A stretch of 64,000 nt of DNA. It comes from JANYHF01 sp031393505. Its GTDB lineage: Bacteria; Pseudomonadota; Alphaproteobacteria; Rhizobiales; Hyphomicrobiaceae. This document shows, piece by piece, positions 51,441-61,125 of the stretch. Where the stretch lies: the NCBI GenBank assembly GCA_031393505.1, contig JANMVX010000081.1:30659-94658 (forward strand). The letters run 5' to 3'. The notes under the pieces were generated by a model, which saw only the letters and a list, made by a program, of their open reading frames with translations, did no database searches and was not told the DNA's origin. Every line of letters begins with the position of its first letter. Position 1 is the stretch's first letter. Position numbers and translations under genes: made by a program.

Positions 51441-51631
51441 CTTCTCCCCGCCTCTTTGCGGGGGAGAAGGTGGCCCGAAGGGCCGGATGAGGGGCAGCCG
51501 CGAGTCAGGACGTTGGGAGTGCGCCTGTTGCAGCGAGTACGGAGCAAGCGGCTGCCCCTCACCCGCCGCTGTTTCCTCGCGCTTTGCGCTCGGGCGGCAC
51601 CCTTTCCCCCGCAAAGAGGCGGGGGAAAGGG
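51441..51631. repeat. palindromic repeat element, copy B
   Basis: The left end has CTTCTCCCCGCCTCTTTGCG with its complement, the right end CCCCCGCAAAGAGGCGGGGG. Inner segments GGCCGGATGAGGGGC and CGGAGCAAGCGGCTGCCCCT correspond to those of copies A and C. The element fills the argF-hslO gap completely. Confidence 0.75.
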
Positions 51632-51636
51632 AGGTT

Positions 51637-52614
51637 TCAATCCTTGCCCAAACACCAGGCTAATATCGCCTTTTGGGCGTGCAGACGGTTTTCCGCTTCA
51701 TCCCAAACGCGCGACTGCGGGCCGTCGATCACCTCGGCGGTCACCTCGTTGCCGCGGTAGGCCGGCAGGTCGTGCAGGAAAATGGCGTCCGGCTTGGCCT
51801 GGCGCATCAGCGCATCGTCGACCTGGTAGGGCCCGAGCAGCTGTTTGCGCCACGACGCGTCGGTCTGGCCCATGCTGACCCAGGTGTCCGTGACCACACA
51901 GTCCGCCCCGCGCACGGCTTCGGCCGGATCGTCCGTGAGCGTGACATCGCAGCCCCGGTTGGCGGCCCAGCCGAGCACGGCGTTGTCCGGATTGAGCTGT
52001 GGCGGCACGCCAAGGCGGATCTTGAAGCCGAACTGGCAGGCGGCGTGGATCCAGGAGGTGGCGACATTGTTGCCGTCGCCGACCCAGGCCACAGTCGCGC
52101 CCTCGATGCGGCGGAGGCTTTCCTCGAAGGTCACGATGTCGGCCATGATCTGGCACGGGTGGCTGAAATCGGTCAGGCCATTGATGACCGGGACGGTGGC
52201 GTTGGCGGCGAGATCGAGCAAGTCCGAGTGCGCATTGCCGCGCAACATGATGACGTCGCCATAACGCGACATGACGCGCGCGGTATCGGCGATGCTCTCG
52301 CCACGCCCCAATTGCAGATCGCCCGCGTTCAGCGGCGACAGCGATTGGCCGCCGAGCTGACGCATGGCGAGATCGAAACTGATCCGGGTACGGGTTGACG
52401 GCTTGGTGAAGATCATGATCAGCACCAGATCTTCGATGCCGTCGGGGCGCAGGTTTGCGGGCGCGCGGCGGCCGGCGGCTTTCATGGCGTGCGCGTTGTC
52501 GATCATGCGGCGCAGGACTTTCGGCTCGATCTCGGAGAGATCGAGGAAGTGGCGCGGTTTTGGCGGGACGGGGGCGCTTGCCTTGGGCTTGGGGGCCAAT
52601 TTGGTCTTGCTCAT
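51637..52614 (-). CDS. argF: ornithine carbamoyltransferase
   Basis: A 325-residue enzyme of arginine biosynthesis. Carbamoyl-phosphate motifs are normal: STRTRISF at about 72-79, DVIMLR and FSHPCQIMAD. The ornithine-side motif HCLPA is altered: residues read HDLPAYRG, with Asp282 where nearly all homologues known to me have Cys. The codon is a clean GAC, so it is not a single-base artefact. A basic, Pro-rich N-terminal extension of about 20 residues is also present. It overlaps argD by 4 bases and is transcribed with it. Confidence 0.9.
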   Translation of the reverse strand: MSKTKLAPKPKASAPVPPKPRHFLDLSEIEPKVLRRMIDNAHAMKAAGRRAPANLRPDGIEDLVLIMIFTKPSTRTRISFDLAMRQLGGQSLSPLNAGDLQLGRGESIADTARVMSRYGDVIMLRGNAHSDLLDLAANATVPVINGLTDFSHPCQIMADIVTFEESLRRIEGATVAWVGDGNNVATSWIHAACQFGFKIRLGVPPQLNPDNAVLGWAANRGCDVTLTDDPAEAVRGADCVVTDTWVSMGQTDASWRKQLLGPYQVDDALMRQAKPDAIFLHDLPAYRGNEVTAEVIDGPQSRVWDEAENRLHAQKAILAWCLGKD

Positions 52615-53792
52615 GCCGCCCGCCTTTGCAGTGCCGACGCCGCCTTGCCAATACGCGCGACGGCTTCGCCAATCTCAGTGTCGGAAACAATCAGCGCCGG
52701 CAACAGCCGCATGACATTGTCACCCGCGGGAACGCCGAGAAAATGCTGGTCCTGCGCGGCCGTGATCATGTCGCCGACGGGCGGCTTGAGTTTGAGGCCC
52801 ATCATGAGGCCTTCGCCGCGCACGTCCTCGATCACGCTGGGATAGCGGTCCTTCAGCTCTGCCAGCCGCTGTTTCAAGAGCAGGCCTTTGCGCGCCACTT
52901 CGTCCAGGAAACCCGGCTCGAGCACCACGTCCAGCACGGCGTTGCCGACCGCCATAGCCAGCGGATTGCCCGCGAAGGTCGAACCATGCGTCCCTGCCGT
53001 CATGCCCGCCGCCGCCGCCTCGGTCGCCAGCACCGCGCCGACCGGAAAGCCGCCGCCCAGCCCCTTGGCCACGGCCATGATGTCCGGCTCAATGCCCGCC
53101 CACTCATGCGCGAACAGTTTTCCGGTCCGGCCCATGCCGCACTGGATCTCGTCAAGAATCAGCAGGATCTTGTGCTTGTCGCAAAGCGCCCGCAGTCCGC
53201 GCAAAAACTCCGGCGGCACCACTCGGATGCCGCCTTCGCCCTGGATCGGCTCGATCAGGATCGCCGCCGTCTGGCTCGTGATGGCCGCTTCGGTCGCCTC
53301 AATCGATAGCTCAGCGACATGATCGAAGCCGTCCACCTTCGGTCCAAACCCATCCAGGTGCTTGGCATTGTTGCCAGCCGAAATCATCGCCAGCGTGCGA
53401 CCGTGGAAGGCGCCGTCGAACGTGATGACCCGGTAGCGTTCCGGCGCGCCCATCTTAGAGTGAAACTTTCGCGCGCACTTCACCGCGCCCTCGTTGGCCT
53501 CGGCGCCGCTGTTGCAGAAGAACACCCGATCCGCGAAGGTCGCGGCGCACAAGCGTTCGGCCAGCCGCTCCTGCCCGCCGATGCGGAACAGGTTCGACGT
53601 GTGCCAGACCTTTCCGGCCTGCTCGGTCAGCGCGGCCACCAGCTTTGGATGGCAATGCCCCAGCTGCGATACCGCTACGCCGCCGGTAAAATCGAGGTAT
53701 CGCTCGCCCTTGGCGGTCTCCAGCCACACGCCCTCCCCCCGCTCGAACACCAGATCGCGGCGCGCATAGGTCGGCATGACGGCGGTGGACAT
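52611..53792 (-). CDS. argD: acetylornithine aminotransferase
   Basis: A 393-residue PLP enzyme of arginine and possibly lysine synthesis. It has NSGAEANEGAVKCARK (about 105), the general LDEIQCGMGRTG block with the PLP-ring Asp, and the Schiff-base Lys in AVAKGLGGGFPVGA. The ATG at 53792 is selected by family alignment and not by an upstream signal. argD and argF share a 4-base overlap. Confidence 0.93.
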   Translation of the reverse strand: MSTAVMPTYARRDLVFERGEGVWLETAKGERYLDFTGGVAVSQLGHCHPKLVAALTEQAGKVWHTSNLFRIGGQERLAERLCAATFADRVFFCNSGAEANEGAVKCARKFHSKMGAPERYRVITFDGAFHGRTLAMISAGNNAKHLDGFGPKVDGFDHVAELSIEATEAAITSQTAAILIEPIQGEGGIRVVPPEFLRGLRALCDKHKILLILDEIQCGMGRTGKLFAHEWAGIEPDIMAVAKGLGGGFPVGAVLATEAAAAGMTAGTHGSTFAGNPLAMAVGNAVLDVVLEPGFLDEVARKGLLLKQRLAELKDRYPSVIEDVRGEGLMMGLKLKPPVGDMITAAQDQHFLGVPAGDNVMRLLPALIVSDTEIGEAVARIGKAASALQRRAA

Positions 53793-54284
53793 CGGCGGTA
53801 CGGCCTCCAATTGGGGGTGGCGCAATGCAAAATGCCGCCTCAAGGCGAAGCGGCATCAAACCTGTTGATACGTCGCCCGTCCACATCAAGTCAATGTTGC
53901 AGCCGCTACCAGGCGCATGCGTCTCAACCCGGATGCCATGCCGGATTCGTGGATATTCCGCGCTGGCCAGCGTTATCCACGTGACAATTGCGCAACGCAT
54001 CCCAGACCGGCAGGCTGTCGTGATTCGATGGCGCTTGCCCCGGTCACATTGGTTGATGTATCGTTAATTCAGTTAGCCGATGAGTTCCCGTCTGTATTGA
54101 GCGTTACGTGTTTTTAGTCTCCGTCGGGCCCGGCAAGTCTCCCAAGTAGAGCGTTTGATCAAATCTGTGCGGCGTAAAACCGTTTCGAGCGGGGGTTAGC
54201 TCGAAGGTTGTCTGCGTCCGCCTCAAGACGGGCATTGCTGCCCGGGAGGATAGTATTGTGTCCATTCAATTGGAGACAACTGCA
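53793..54284. other. regulatory region between argD and gcrA
   Basis: No gene seen. Two GANTC methylation sites (53944-53948 and 54022-54026) lie upstream of gcrA, compatible with CcrM-linked cell-cycle control, though such sites also occur by chance. A GTG at 54258 with GGAGG upstream could extend gcrA by nine codons. Confidence 0.45.
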
Positions 54285-54836
54285 ATGGCTTGGACCGACG
54301 AGCGCGTCGAACAGCTAAAGAAGCTCTGGAGCGAAGGCCTCAGCGCCAGCCAGATCGCGGGCCGGTTGGGCGAAGTCACGCGCAACGCCGTCATCGGCAA
54401 AGTGCACCGCTTAGGGCTGGCGGGTCGCGCGACGGTGTCGCGCCCCAAGGCTATGCGGCCGCGCAAGAACGTGGTGGTGCGCACCGGCGCAGCCAAACGC
54501 AACAAGATGCAACGTTATCAGACCCCGGGCCAGGCCCAGGGGTTCGCGAATTATCTGCAGCCAGAGGGCGGCTTCGACCACAACACGCGCTCCTACGAAG
54601 AATTGGTCATACCGCTGGAAGAGCGCGCCTCGATCCTGTCGCTCAAGGAAACCAGCTGCCGTTGGCCGATCGGCGATCCGCAACATGAAGAGTTTCATTT
54701 CTGCGGCAAGGGCAAGCAGGACGGCCTGCCCTACTGCGAGTTTCATGCGCGAAGAGCCTTCCAGCCGGCGCAAAGCCGCCGCCGCGAGGCGAACCACATG
54801 CCAGCTCAGATCGCCAAACTGGTGAGCAACGGCTGA
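54285..54836 (+). CDS. gcrA: cell-cycle regulator GcrA
   Basis: A 183-residue sigma-70 cofactor specific to alphaproteobacteria that binds CcrM-methylated GANTC promoters. The N-terminal helix-turn-helix (MAWTDERVEQLKKLWSEGLS then VIGKVHRLGL) and the C-terminal sigma-interacting domain (ETSCRWPIGDP, FCGKG and YCEFHARRAF) are both complete. GGAG lies 9 bases before the ATG at 54285. Confidence 0.95.
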   Translation: MAWTDERVEQLKKLWSEGLSASQIAGRLGEVTRNAVIGKVHRLGLAGRATVSRPKAMRPRKNVVVRTGAAKRNKMQRYQTPGQAQGFANYLQPEGGFDHNTRSYEELVIPLEERASILSLKETSCRWPIGDPQHEEFHFCGKGKQDGLPYCEFHARRAFQPAQSRRREANHMPAQIAKLVSNG

Positions 54837-54947
54837 ACAAGTTAACCGGCGCCGTTTTCGGGGGCGTTGGACTGCGGGGGAGCGCCGGGGGCTGTCGCGG
54901 GGCAGCAACCGGCGATTTTTTTGTTTGGCGCGGAGTGTGCTGGAATT

Positions 54948-55032
54948 GTAGGGGCGAGACATGTCTCGCACGCCTCACAACCACTGACGCCTGCGGTTGC
55001 GGCGCGCCGGTCAAGACAAGTCTCGCCCCTAC
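54948..55032. repeat. short palindromic element with 13-bp terminal repeats
   Basis: GTAGGGGCGAGAC at 54948-54960 and its perfect complement at 55020-55032; the arms extend imperfectly inward (ATGTCTCG vs CAAGACAAG). It lies between gcrA and hicB and resembles a miniature transposable element. Confidence 0.65.
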
Positions 55033-55049
55033 GATTGCGGCAACCTTGA

Positions 55050-55457
55050 TCAGGTTTCTACCGCAATCTTCTCAAGCGCGGCGCCTACAATGAAGTTCGA
55101 ACGCGTTAGGCCTCTGTGTTTTGCAGCCGCGTCAATCGCTTCCAACGCGCCAGCATCCATCGAAATGTTCGCTTTAACCTGTCGATTCCGATTGATGATC
55201 AGCGGGATCAAATGAACGATTTCAGTCCCGAGTTTGAACTCTACATCGGGATCAGCAACAATTTCCTTGAGGGTACGCGGAGCACTAACCGGATATCCAT
55301 TTTTCATCATATAGGCGGCCCATTCGCCAGCCGCCGAGGTTGCGTCTGCAATTGCGGCTTCCGGTGTTGCGCCACCCCCGAAACATCCCGGAAGATCGGG
55401 AATGCGAACGCCCCAAACGTCGTCCTCTCCATCCAAGATTCCAATATAATAGGTCAC
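55050..55457 (-). CDS. hicB: HicB-family antitoxin
   Basis: A 135-residue antitoxin starting at GTG 55457 (AGGAGG five bases upstream). The HicB fold is seen in YYIGILDGEDDVWGVRIPDLPGCFGGG, and the C-terminus carries a ribbon-helix-helix DNA-binding part (RQVKANISMDAGALEAIDAAA). It follows hicA by 11 bases and should neutralise it and autoregulate the pair. Confidence 0.87.
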   Translation of the reverse strand: MTYYIGILDGEDDVWGVRIPDLPGCFGGGATPEAAIADATSAAGEWAAYMMKNGYPVSAPRTLKEIVADPDVEFKLGTEIVHLIPLIINRNRQVKANISMDAGALEAIDAAAKHRGLTRSNFIVGAALEKIAVET

Positions 55458-55468
55458 CGGCGCCTCCT

Positions 55469-55663
55469 TTAGATCCAACCCGCCTTTTTAGCGATGTCGC
55501 GCGCAACTCCCGTTGAAATGGAGCGGTGGCGTGGCACAACAATCAAGACCTCTGGACGTTTGGGATGCACAAACTGCTCATGCTTCGTGCCACCAATGCT
55601 GATCCAGCCTTCGCGCTGAAGCCGCCCCACGATTTTGCGTGAGTTGTTCTCGATTGCCGGCAT
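55469..55663 (-). CDS. hicA: HicA-family toxin (mRNA interferase)
   Basis: A 64-residue dsRBD-fold toxin starting at the ATG at 55663. It has the Arg/Gly start (IVGRLQREGW), the active-site His in GTKHEQFVHP, and the RSISTGVARDIAKKAGW ending of HicA. The pair hicA-hicB is complete and intact, wedged between the phosphate regulon and a palindromic element. Confidence 0.87.
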   Translation of the reverse strand: MPAIENNSRKIVGRLQREGWISIGGTKHEQFVHPKRPEVLIVVPRHRSISTGVARDIAKKAGWI

Positions 55664-55722
55664 CACGCCCTCATTCGCTGCGCAAATATATGCGCATTCG
55701 CCAAAGTTATCAAGCGGAACTT

Positions 55723-56415
55723 CTACCCCTCCCTTTGCCCAAACACATACCCCGCCCCGCGCACGGTCCGGATCGGATCGCGCTCTCTCCCGCGATTGAG
55801 GCTTGCGCGCAGGCGGCCGATGTGGACGTCCACGGTGCGCTCGTCAATGTAGACGTCGCGGCCCCAGACGGCGTCGAGCAGCTGGTTGCGGCTGAGCACG
55901 CGGCCGGCGTTGCTCATGAAGTGGTCGAGCAGGCGAAACTCGGTCGGGCCGAGATGCAGCTCGCGGGTGTTGCGGGTGACGCGGTGCGCCTCGCGGTCAA
56001 GCTCGATGTCGCCGGAAACGATGCGGTCGACCAGACGGTCGGGACTGGAGCGACGCAGCAGGGCTTTTACACGGGCCACGAGTTCAGCTGGGGAGAACGG
56101 CTTGGTGACGTAATCGTCCGCCCCCGTCGTCAGGCCGCGAACCCGATCCCCCTCTTCGGCACGCGCCGTCAGCATCAGGATTGGCATTGCGCGCATCGAT
56201 TTCCCGGCGCGCAGGCGGCGGCACAGCTCAATGCCCGAGACCCCCGGCAGCATCCAATCCAGCACGACCAGATCCGGCGGCGTCTCGCGGACGGCGATCT
56301 CGGCGTCTTCGCCGTTCATGACCACCTCGACAACGAAACCGTCTGCCTCAAGATTGTATGTGAGCAGTTGGTTCAGGGAAGCGTCGTCCTCAACAACGAG
56401 AATGCGCGCGCTCAT
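55723..56415 (-). CDS. phoB: phosphate regulon response regulator PhoB
   Basis: A 230-residue OmpR-type regulator. The receiver domain has EDD (9-11), phospho-acceptor Asp53 in VLDWMLPG and Lys in TKPFSP, and the winged-helix domain ends RTVRGAGYVFG. It is last in the minus-strand phosphate cluster, 10 bases after phoU. PhoR, its partner kinase, is encoded at the other end of the same cluster. Confidence 0.95.
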   Translation of the reverse strand: MSARILVVEDDASLNQLLTYNLEADGFVVEVVMNGEDAEIAVRETPPDLVVLDWMLPGVSGIELCRRLRAGKSMRAMPILMLTARAEEGDRVRGLTTGADDYVTKPFSPAELVARVKALLRRSSPDRLVDRIVSGDIELDREAHRVTRNTRELHLGPTEFRLLDHFMSNAGRVLSRNQLLDAVWGRDVYIDERTVDVHIGRLRASLNRGRERDPIRTVRGAGYVFGQREG

Positions 56416-56425
56416 GGCGGCCCCC

Positions 56426-57142
56426 TCACCGTCCCGGAATTGTGGTCGACCCGGAATCGTCACCCTTGGGGCGATCCTCCGTCAGCTGATTGCCCGTGAT
56501 GAGATAATACGTCGTCTCGGCGATGTTCGTCGCATGATCGCCGATGCGTTCGAGGTTCTTGGCCGCGAACAATAAATGCGTGCACAGACCGATATTGCGC
56601 GGGTCTTCCATCATGTAGGTGAGCAACTCGCGGAACAGCGAGTTGTAGAGCGCATCAATCTGATCGTCGCGCCGCCACACGGCTTCGGCCTTGGCGGCAT
56701 CCCGAAGCGCAAACGCATCCAGCACGTCCTTCAGCTGGCGCTGCGCGATTTCCGTCATATGCCCGATGCCGCCCATCAGCTGCGTCGGACGCTGCTCGCC
56801 GGCGGTGGCCTTGGCGCGCTTGGCGATGTTCTTGGCGAGATCGCCGACGCGCTCCAGATCGCCCGCGATCTTCATGGTGGTGGTGATCTGGCGCAGATCG
56901 TTGGCCATCGGCTGGCGCTTGGCGATCATCAGGATCGCCATGTTCTCCAGCTCGCGCTCGTGCCGGTCGATCACCTTGTCGCTGACGATGGCCTGCTCGG
57001 CGAGCGCCGTGTCGCGCGTGTTCAGCGCCTGGAACGAGCGGTCCAGCTGCTGTTCGGCAAGGCCACCCATCTCGGCGATCTTGTTGTCGAGCGCGCGCAG
57101 TTCGCCTTCGAACGAGGTTACGATGTGTCCGCCTTTTGGCAT
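56426..57142 (-). CDS. phoU: phosphate signalling protein PhoU
   Basis: A 238-residue all-helical protein with two PhoU repeats carrying the metal-binding Glu/Asp motifs (ERVGDLAKNIAKRA and ERIGDHATNIAE). It links PstSCAB activity to PhoR. The order pstB-phoU-phoB is classical. A 22-bp perfect palindrome sits between pstB and phoU. Confidence 0.94.
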   Translation of the reverse strand: MPKGGHIVTSFEGELRALDNKIAEMGGLAEQQLDRSFQALNTRDTALAEQAIVSDKVIDRHERELENMAILMIAKRQPMANDLRQITTTMKIAGDLERVGDLAKNIAKRAKATAGEQRPTQLMGGIGHMTEIAQRQLKDVLDAFALRDAAKAEAVWRRDDQIDALYNSLFRELLTYMMEDPRNIGLCTHLLFAAKNLERIGDHATNIAETTYYLITGNQLTEDRPKGDDSGSTTIPGR

Positions 57143-57167
57143 GGAGGTCTCCTATTGCGCGGGACTG

Positions 57168-57245
57168 GGTGTCAGACACTTATGACGCCCTAACATTGTT
57201 CGATGTATGACACTTCCAGCGTAGGCGTCATAAGTGTCTGACACC
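57168..57245. repeat. 22-bp terminal inverted-repeat element
   Basis: The arms at 57168-57189 and 57224-57245 are perfect 22-bp complements (start GGTGTCAGACACTTATGA), separated by 34 bases. The arms begin with the internal palindrome TGTCAGACA-like core. The element lies inside the pst operon and could be a miniature mobile element or an attenuating hairpin. Confidence 0.7.
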
Positions 57246-57255
57246 TCGTAAACCA

Positions 57256-58047
<792 letters not shown>

Positions 58048-58061
58048 TCTCGCATCCAATC

Positions 58062-59615
58062 CTACCAACGCCGCTCGAAACGGCGCCGCAATACGATGGC
58101 GACGCCGTTCATCAGAAACAGCACCACCAGCAGCACGATGCTGGCGGCGGCGGTCTTGGCGACGAAGGCCTGCTCGGGAAGATCCGACCACAGATAAACC
58201 TGCACGGGCAGCACGGTGGCTGCATCCATGAAGGCGCGCGGCACGTCAACCACGAAGGCGACCATGCCGATCATCAGCAGCGGTGCCGTCTCGCCCAACG
58301 CGCGTGCCATGCCGATAATGGTGCCGGTCATGATGCCGGGCATGGCCAGCGGCAATACATGGTGGAACACGGCCTGCTGTTGCGAGGCGCCGACGCCGAG
58401 CGCCGCATCCTTGATCGACCCCGGCACTGATTTCAGCGCCGCGCGCGAGGCGATGATGATGGTCGGCAACACCAGAAGGGCCAGCACGACGCCGCCGACC
58501 AATGGGGCCGAGCGCGGCAGGTGCATGCCATTGAGGAACACGGCCAGGCCGAGCAGGCCGAAGACGATCGAGGGCACGGCGGCCAGATTGTTGATGTTGA
58601 TCTCGATCAGGTCGGTCAACCGGTTCTTGGGGGCAAAGGCTTCCAGATAGATGGCCGCCAGCACCCCGATGGGAAGGCAGAGCGAGAGCGTGACGAACAG
58701 GGTCAGCAGGGTACCGACCAACGCCCCGCGGATGCCCGCCAGCTCCGGCTCGCGGCTGTCGCCCGAGGTGAAGAACAGCCAGTTGATGTGGGTTTGCACA
58801 AGTCCGTGGACTTTCAGCTGCTCCAGCCACGTGATCTGTTTGTCGTTCAGGCGGCGCTCGGACTCGGGTACGCTATAGGAAAAAAGCCGCCAATTGCTTG
58901 CGGCATCGGTCGAGGTCAGTGGTGAGATGACAGTCGCTGTGACGCTACCGGACTTTACGGCCGTGACCTTGGCGATGCCGCCATTCAGCGCCAGCAAAAG
59001 GCTTGGCACTTTGTCATCAAGCACACCCCCCGGCACGATGCCAGAATTGGACAGTGCAATCGCGATCTCGCCCGACGTATCGCTTGGCGTCGCTGTGCCC
59101 GTACCCGGACGGATCGTGATCGTCGTCCCGTCGCCCTTCAGGTACAGGTCGGCATCGGCCGACAGTAGCAGGCTGGTATCCAGCGCCTTGCCGATCAGCG
59201 TGGGATCGGCAACAAGTCGCTCGCGCACAGCATCGGCAGCGCCAGAACTCAGCAGGGCATTGAGCGATTTTCTGTCAGCCCGATCCTTGACGTCGGGGAA
59301 CAGAACCTTCAGCGCGCCCTTGCCGATCTTGCTGTAGTCGAAGCTGCGGATGTCGGCCGCGTCCACATCCTCAGCACTCGTCTGAACTGTCACCACCAGT
59401 GAGTGCGTCCAGAAGGCCGGCAATCCGCTGCGCACAATATTGATGGTCAGAGCGGCCAGGAACAGCGTCGCAATGCCGATTGCGACGAGCCCAGAGTATT
59501 TGAACCAGGTCTCGGTGCGGTAGCGCGCGCGCAGCCGCGCCGTTGCCGCGGCGGACTTGTAGTCGACGCTGCGTGGCCGCGCCTCGACGGGTTGTGAAGC
59601 AATCAGATCAGACAT
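58062..59615 (-). CDS. pstA: phosphate ABC transporter permease PstA, long form
   Basis: A 517-residue permease. The C-terminal half is normal PstA (EAFAPKNRLTDLIEININNL, the EAA-like GASQQQAVFHHVLPLAMPGI). The N-terminal half contains one membrane segment (about 40-60) and a large extracytoplasmic insert (about 65-285) with polar beta-rich sequence. The long form (DUF3333-type extension) is typical of alphaproteobacteria. It overlaps pstC by 8 bases. Confidence 0.93.
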   Translation of the reverse strand: MSDLIASQPVEARPRSVDYKSAAATARLRARYRTETWFKYSGLVAIGIATLFLAALTINIVRSGLPAFWTHSLVVTVQTSAEDVDAADIRSFDYSKIGKGALKVLFPDVKDRADRKSLNALLSSGAADAVRERLVADPTLIGKALDTSLLLSADADLYLKGDGTTITIRPGTGTATPSDTSGEIAIALSNSGIVPGGVLDDKVPSLLLALNGGIAKVTAVKSGSVTATVISPLTSTDAASNWRLFSYSVPESERRLNDKQITWLEQLKVHGLVQTHINWLFFTSGDSREPELAGIRGALVGTLLTLFVTLSLCLPIGVLAAIYLEAFAPKNRLTDLIEININNLAAVPSIVFGLLGLAVFLNGMHLPRSAPLVGGVVLALLVLPTIIIASRAALKSVPGSIKDAALGVGASQQQAVFHHVLPLAMPGIMTGTIIGMARALGETAPLLMIGMVAFVVDVPRAFMDAATVLPVQVYLWSDLPEQAFVAKTAAASIVLLVVLFLMNGVAIVLRRRFERRW

Positions 59616-60999
59616 AGCGCTCCCGGTACCGGTTCACCACGCGCAGCGCGATGAAGTTGAGCAAGAGGGTGATGAAGAACAGCGCAAAGCCGAGTGCGAA
59701 GGCGGCCAGTGTCTTGGCGCTGTTGAACTCCTGATCGCCAACCAGAATAGTGGCGATCTGTACCGTGATGGTTGTGACCGCCGCCAGCGGATTGAACGTG
59801 AGATTGGCCGCAAGGCCCGCCGCCATGACCACGATCATGGTCTCGCCAATGGCGCGGCTGATGGCGAGCATGAAGGCCGAGACGATGCCCGGGAGCGCGG
59901 CCGGCAGCACCACCTTGCGGATGGTCTCGGACTTGGTGGCGCCGAGCCCATAGGAGCCGTCGCGCATGGCCTGCGGCACGGCATTGATAACGTCGTCCGA
60001 CAGCGAGGAAATGAACGGGATGATCATCATGCCCATGACGAGGCCGGCGGCCAGCGCGCTTTCCGACGCAACCGATAGGCCAAAATATTCGCCCCAACGA
60101 CGGATGTAGGGCGCGACGGTCAGGGCGGCGAAGAAGCCCAGCACTACGGTCGGGATCCCGGCCAGCACCTCCAGCATGGGCTTGACGATGGCGCGGAAAC
60201 GCGGCCCGGCGTATTCGGACAGATAGATCGCCGACATCAGGCCGAGCGGACCGGCCACCGATACCGCGATGGTGGTGATCAGCAGTGTACCGACCAACAG
60301 CGGGATGAAGCCGAAGTTGCCGGCCCCGCCGCCTTGGTCCGCCCGCAACGCCACTTGCGGGCTCCAGTTCAGCCCGAACAGGAATTCTCCGACGGTCGGT
60401 TTGCCGGTAATCGCGGGATCGAAGAAGAAGCGGTAGGTTTCCCCCAGCACCGACAGCACGATGCCGAAGGTGGCCAGTACGGCAACGCCAGCGCAGACCA
60501 TCAGCACCAGATTGACCAGCCGCTCAAAACCGTTGCGGGCGCGGAACGTGGGCGAGATGCGCGACCAGCAGAAGCCGAAAGCGGCGAGCGCGGCCAGCAT
60601 GCCGCCGGCAAAAACCGTCAGTGTGCCCATGCGATGGGTGGACACGAACGCGTCGGCGGCGCGTTGCAGGTCGGCGCTGGCGTCGCCGGTATGTTGGCCC
60701 GTGACCATATTCACGACATCGCGCAACAGGGAGCCGCGCTGCAGGGGATCGGCAGTGAGGCCGGCGGGAAACGCTGCCATGGCGCGCGATTCGGCGAGCC
60801 AACCCACCAGCGGCATACCGAGGAGATAGATGGCCAGCATCAGCAGCAGCACCAGCGTGGCCGCCAAGAGGCCGTGGTAGCTGGGCAGGGAATGCAAATT
60901 CGAGAGCTTGCCGCCGGCTACGGTACAGGCCCGCGCGCGCGCCAGAAGGAAGGCCGTCGCCACCATCAACACCAGAACCAGGAGATAGGCAGAAAGCAT
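59608..60999 (-). CDS. pstC: phosphate ABC transporter permease PstC
   Basis: A 463-residue permease starting at the ATG at 60999. Two to three helices and a periplasmic loop of about 100 residues precede the canonical domain (SEYAGPRFRAIVKPMLEVLAGIPTVVLGF and GATKSETIRKVVLPAALPGI). The N-terminal extension is long, as in other alphaproteobacterial PstC proteins, and the MTGQHTG-containing loop is polar. An upstream start (61125) would add 42 unrelated residues. Confidence 0.92.
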   Translation of the reverse strand: MLSAYLLVLVLMVATAFLLARARACTVAGGKLSNLHSLPSYHGLLAATLVLLLMLAIYLLGMPLVGWLAESRAMAAFPAGLTADPLQRGSLLRDVVNMVTGQHTGDASADLQRAADAFVSTHRMGTLTVFAGGMLAALAAFGFCWSRISPTFRARNGFERLVNLVLMVCAGVAVLATFGIVLSVLGETYRFFFDPAITGKPTVGEFLFGLNWSPQVALRADQGGGAGNFGFIPLLVGTLLITTIAVSVAGPLGLMSAIYLSEYAGPRFRAIVKPMLEVLAGIPTVVLGFFAALTVAPYIRRWGEYFGLSVASESALAAGLVMGMMIIPFISSLSDDVINAVPQAMRDGSYGLGATKSETIRKVVLPAALPGIVSAFMLAISRAIGETMIVVMAAGLAANLTFNPLAAVTTITVQIATILVGDQEFNSAKTLAAFALGFALFFITLLLNFIALRVVNRYRERYV

Positions 61000-61125
61000 C
61001 GGCGCGACTTCTGTTGATGGGCTCAGGGCTCGAAGCTCGCACGCCTCTCGCCGCCGGCCCATAGCATCTACGCCATTAACGGCGTTGTCACAGCCGAGCC
61101 ATAGCCCGGCCGCCCCAACTGTCAA

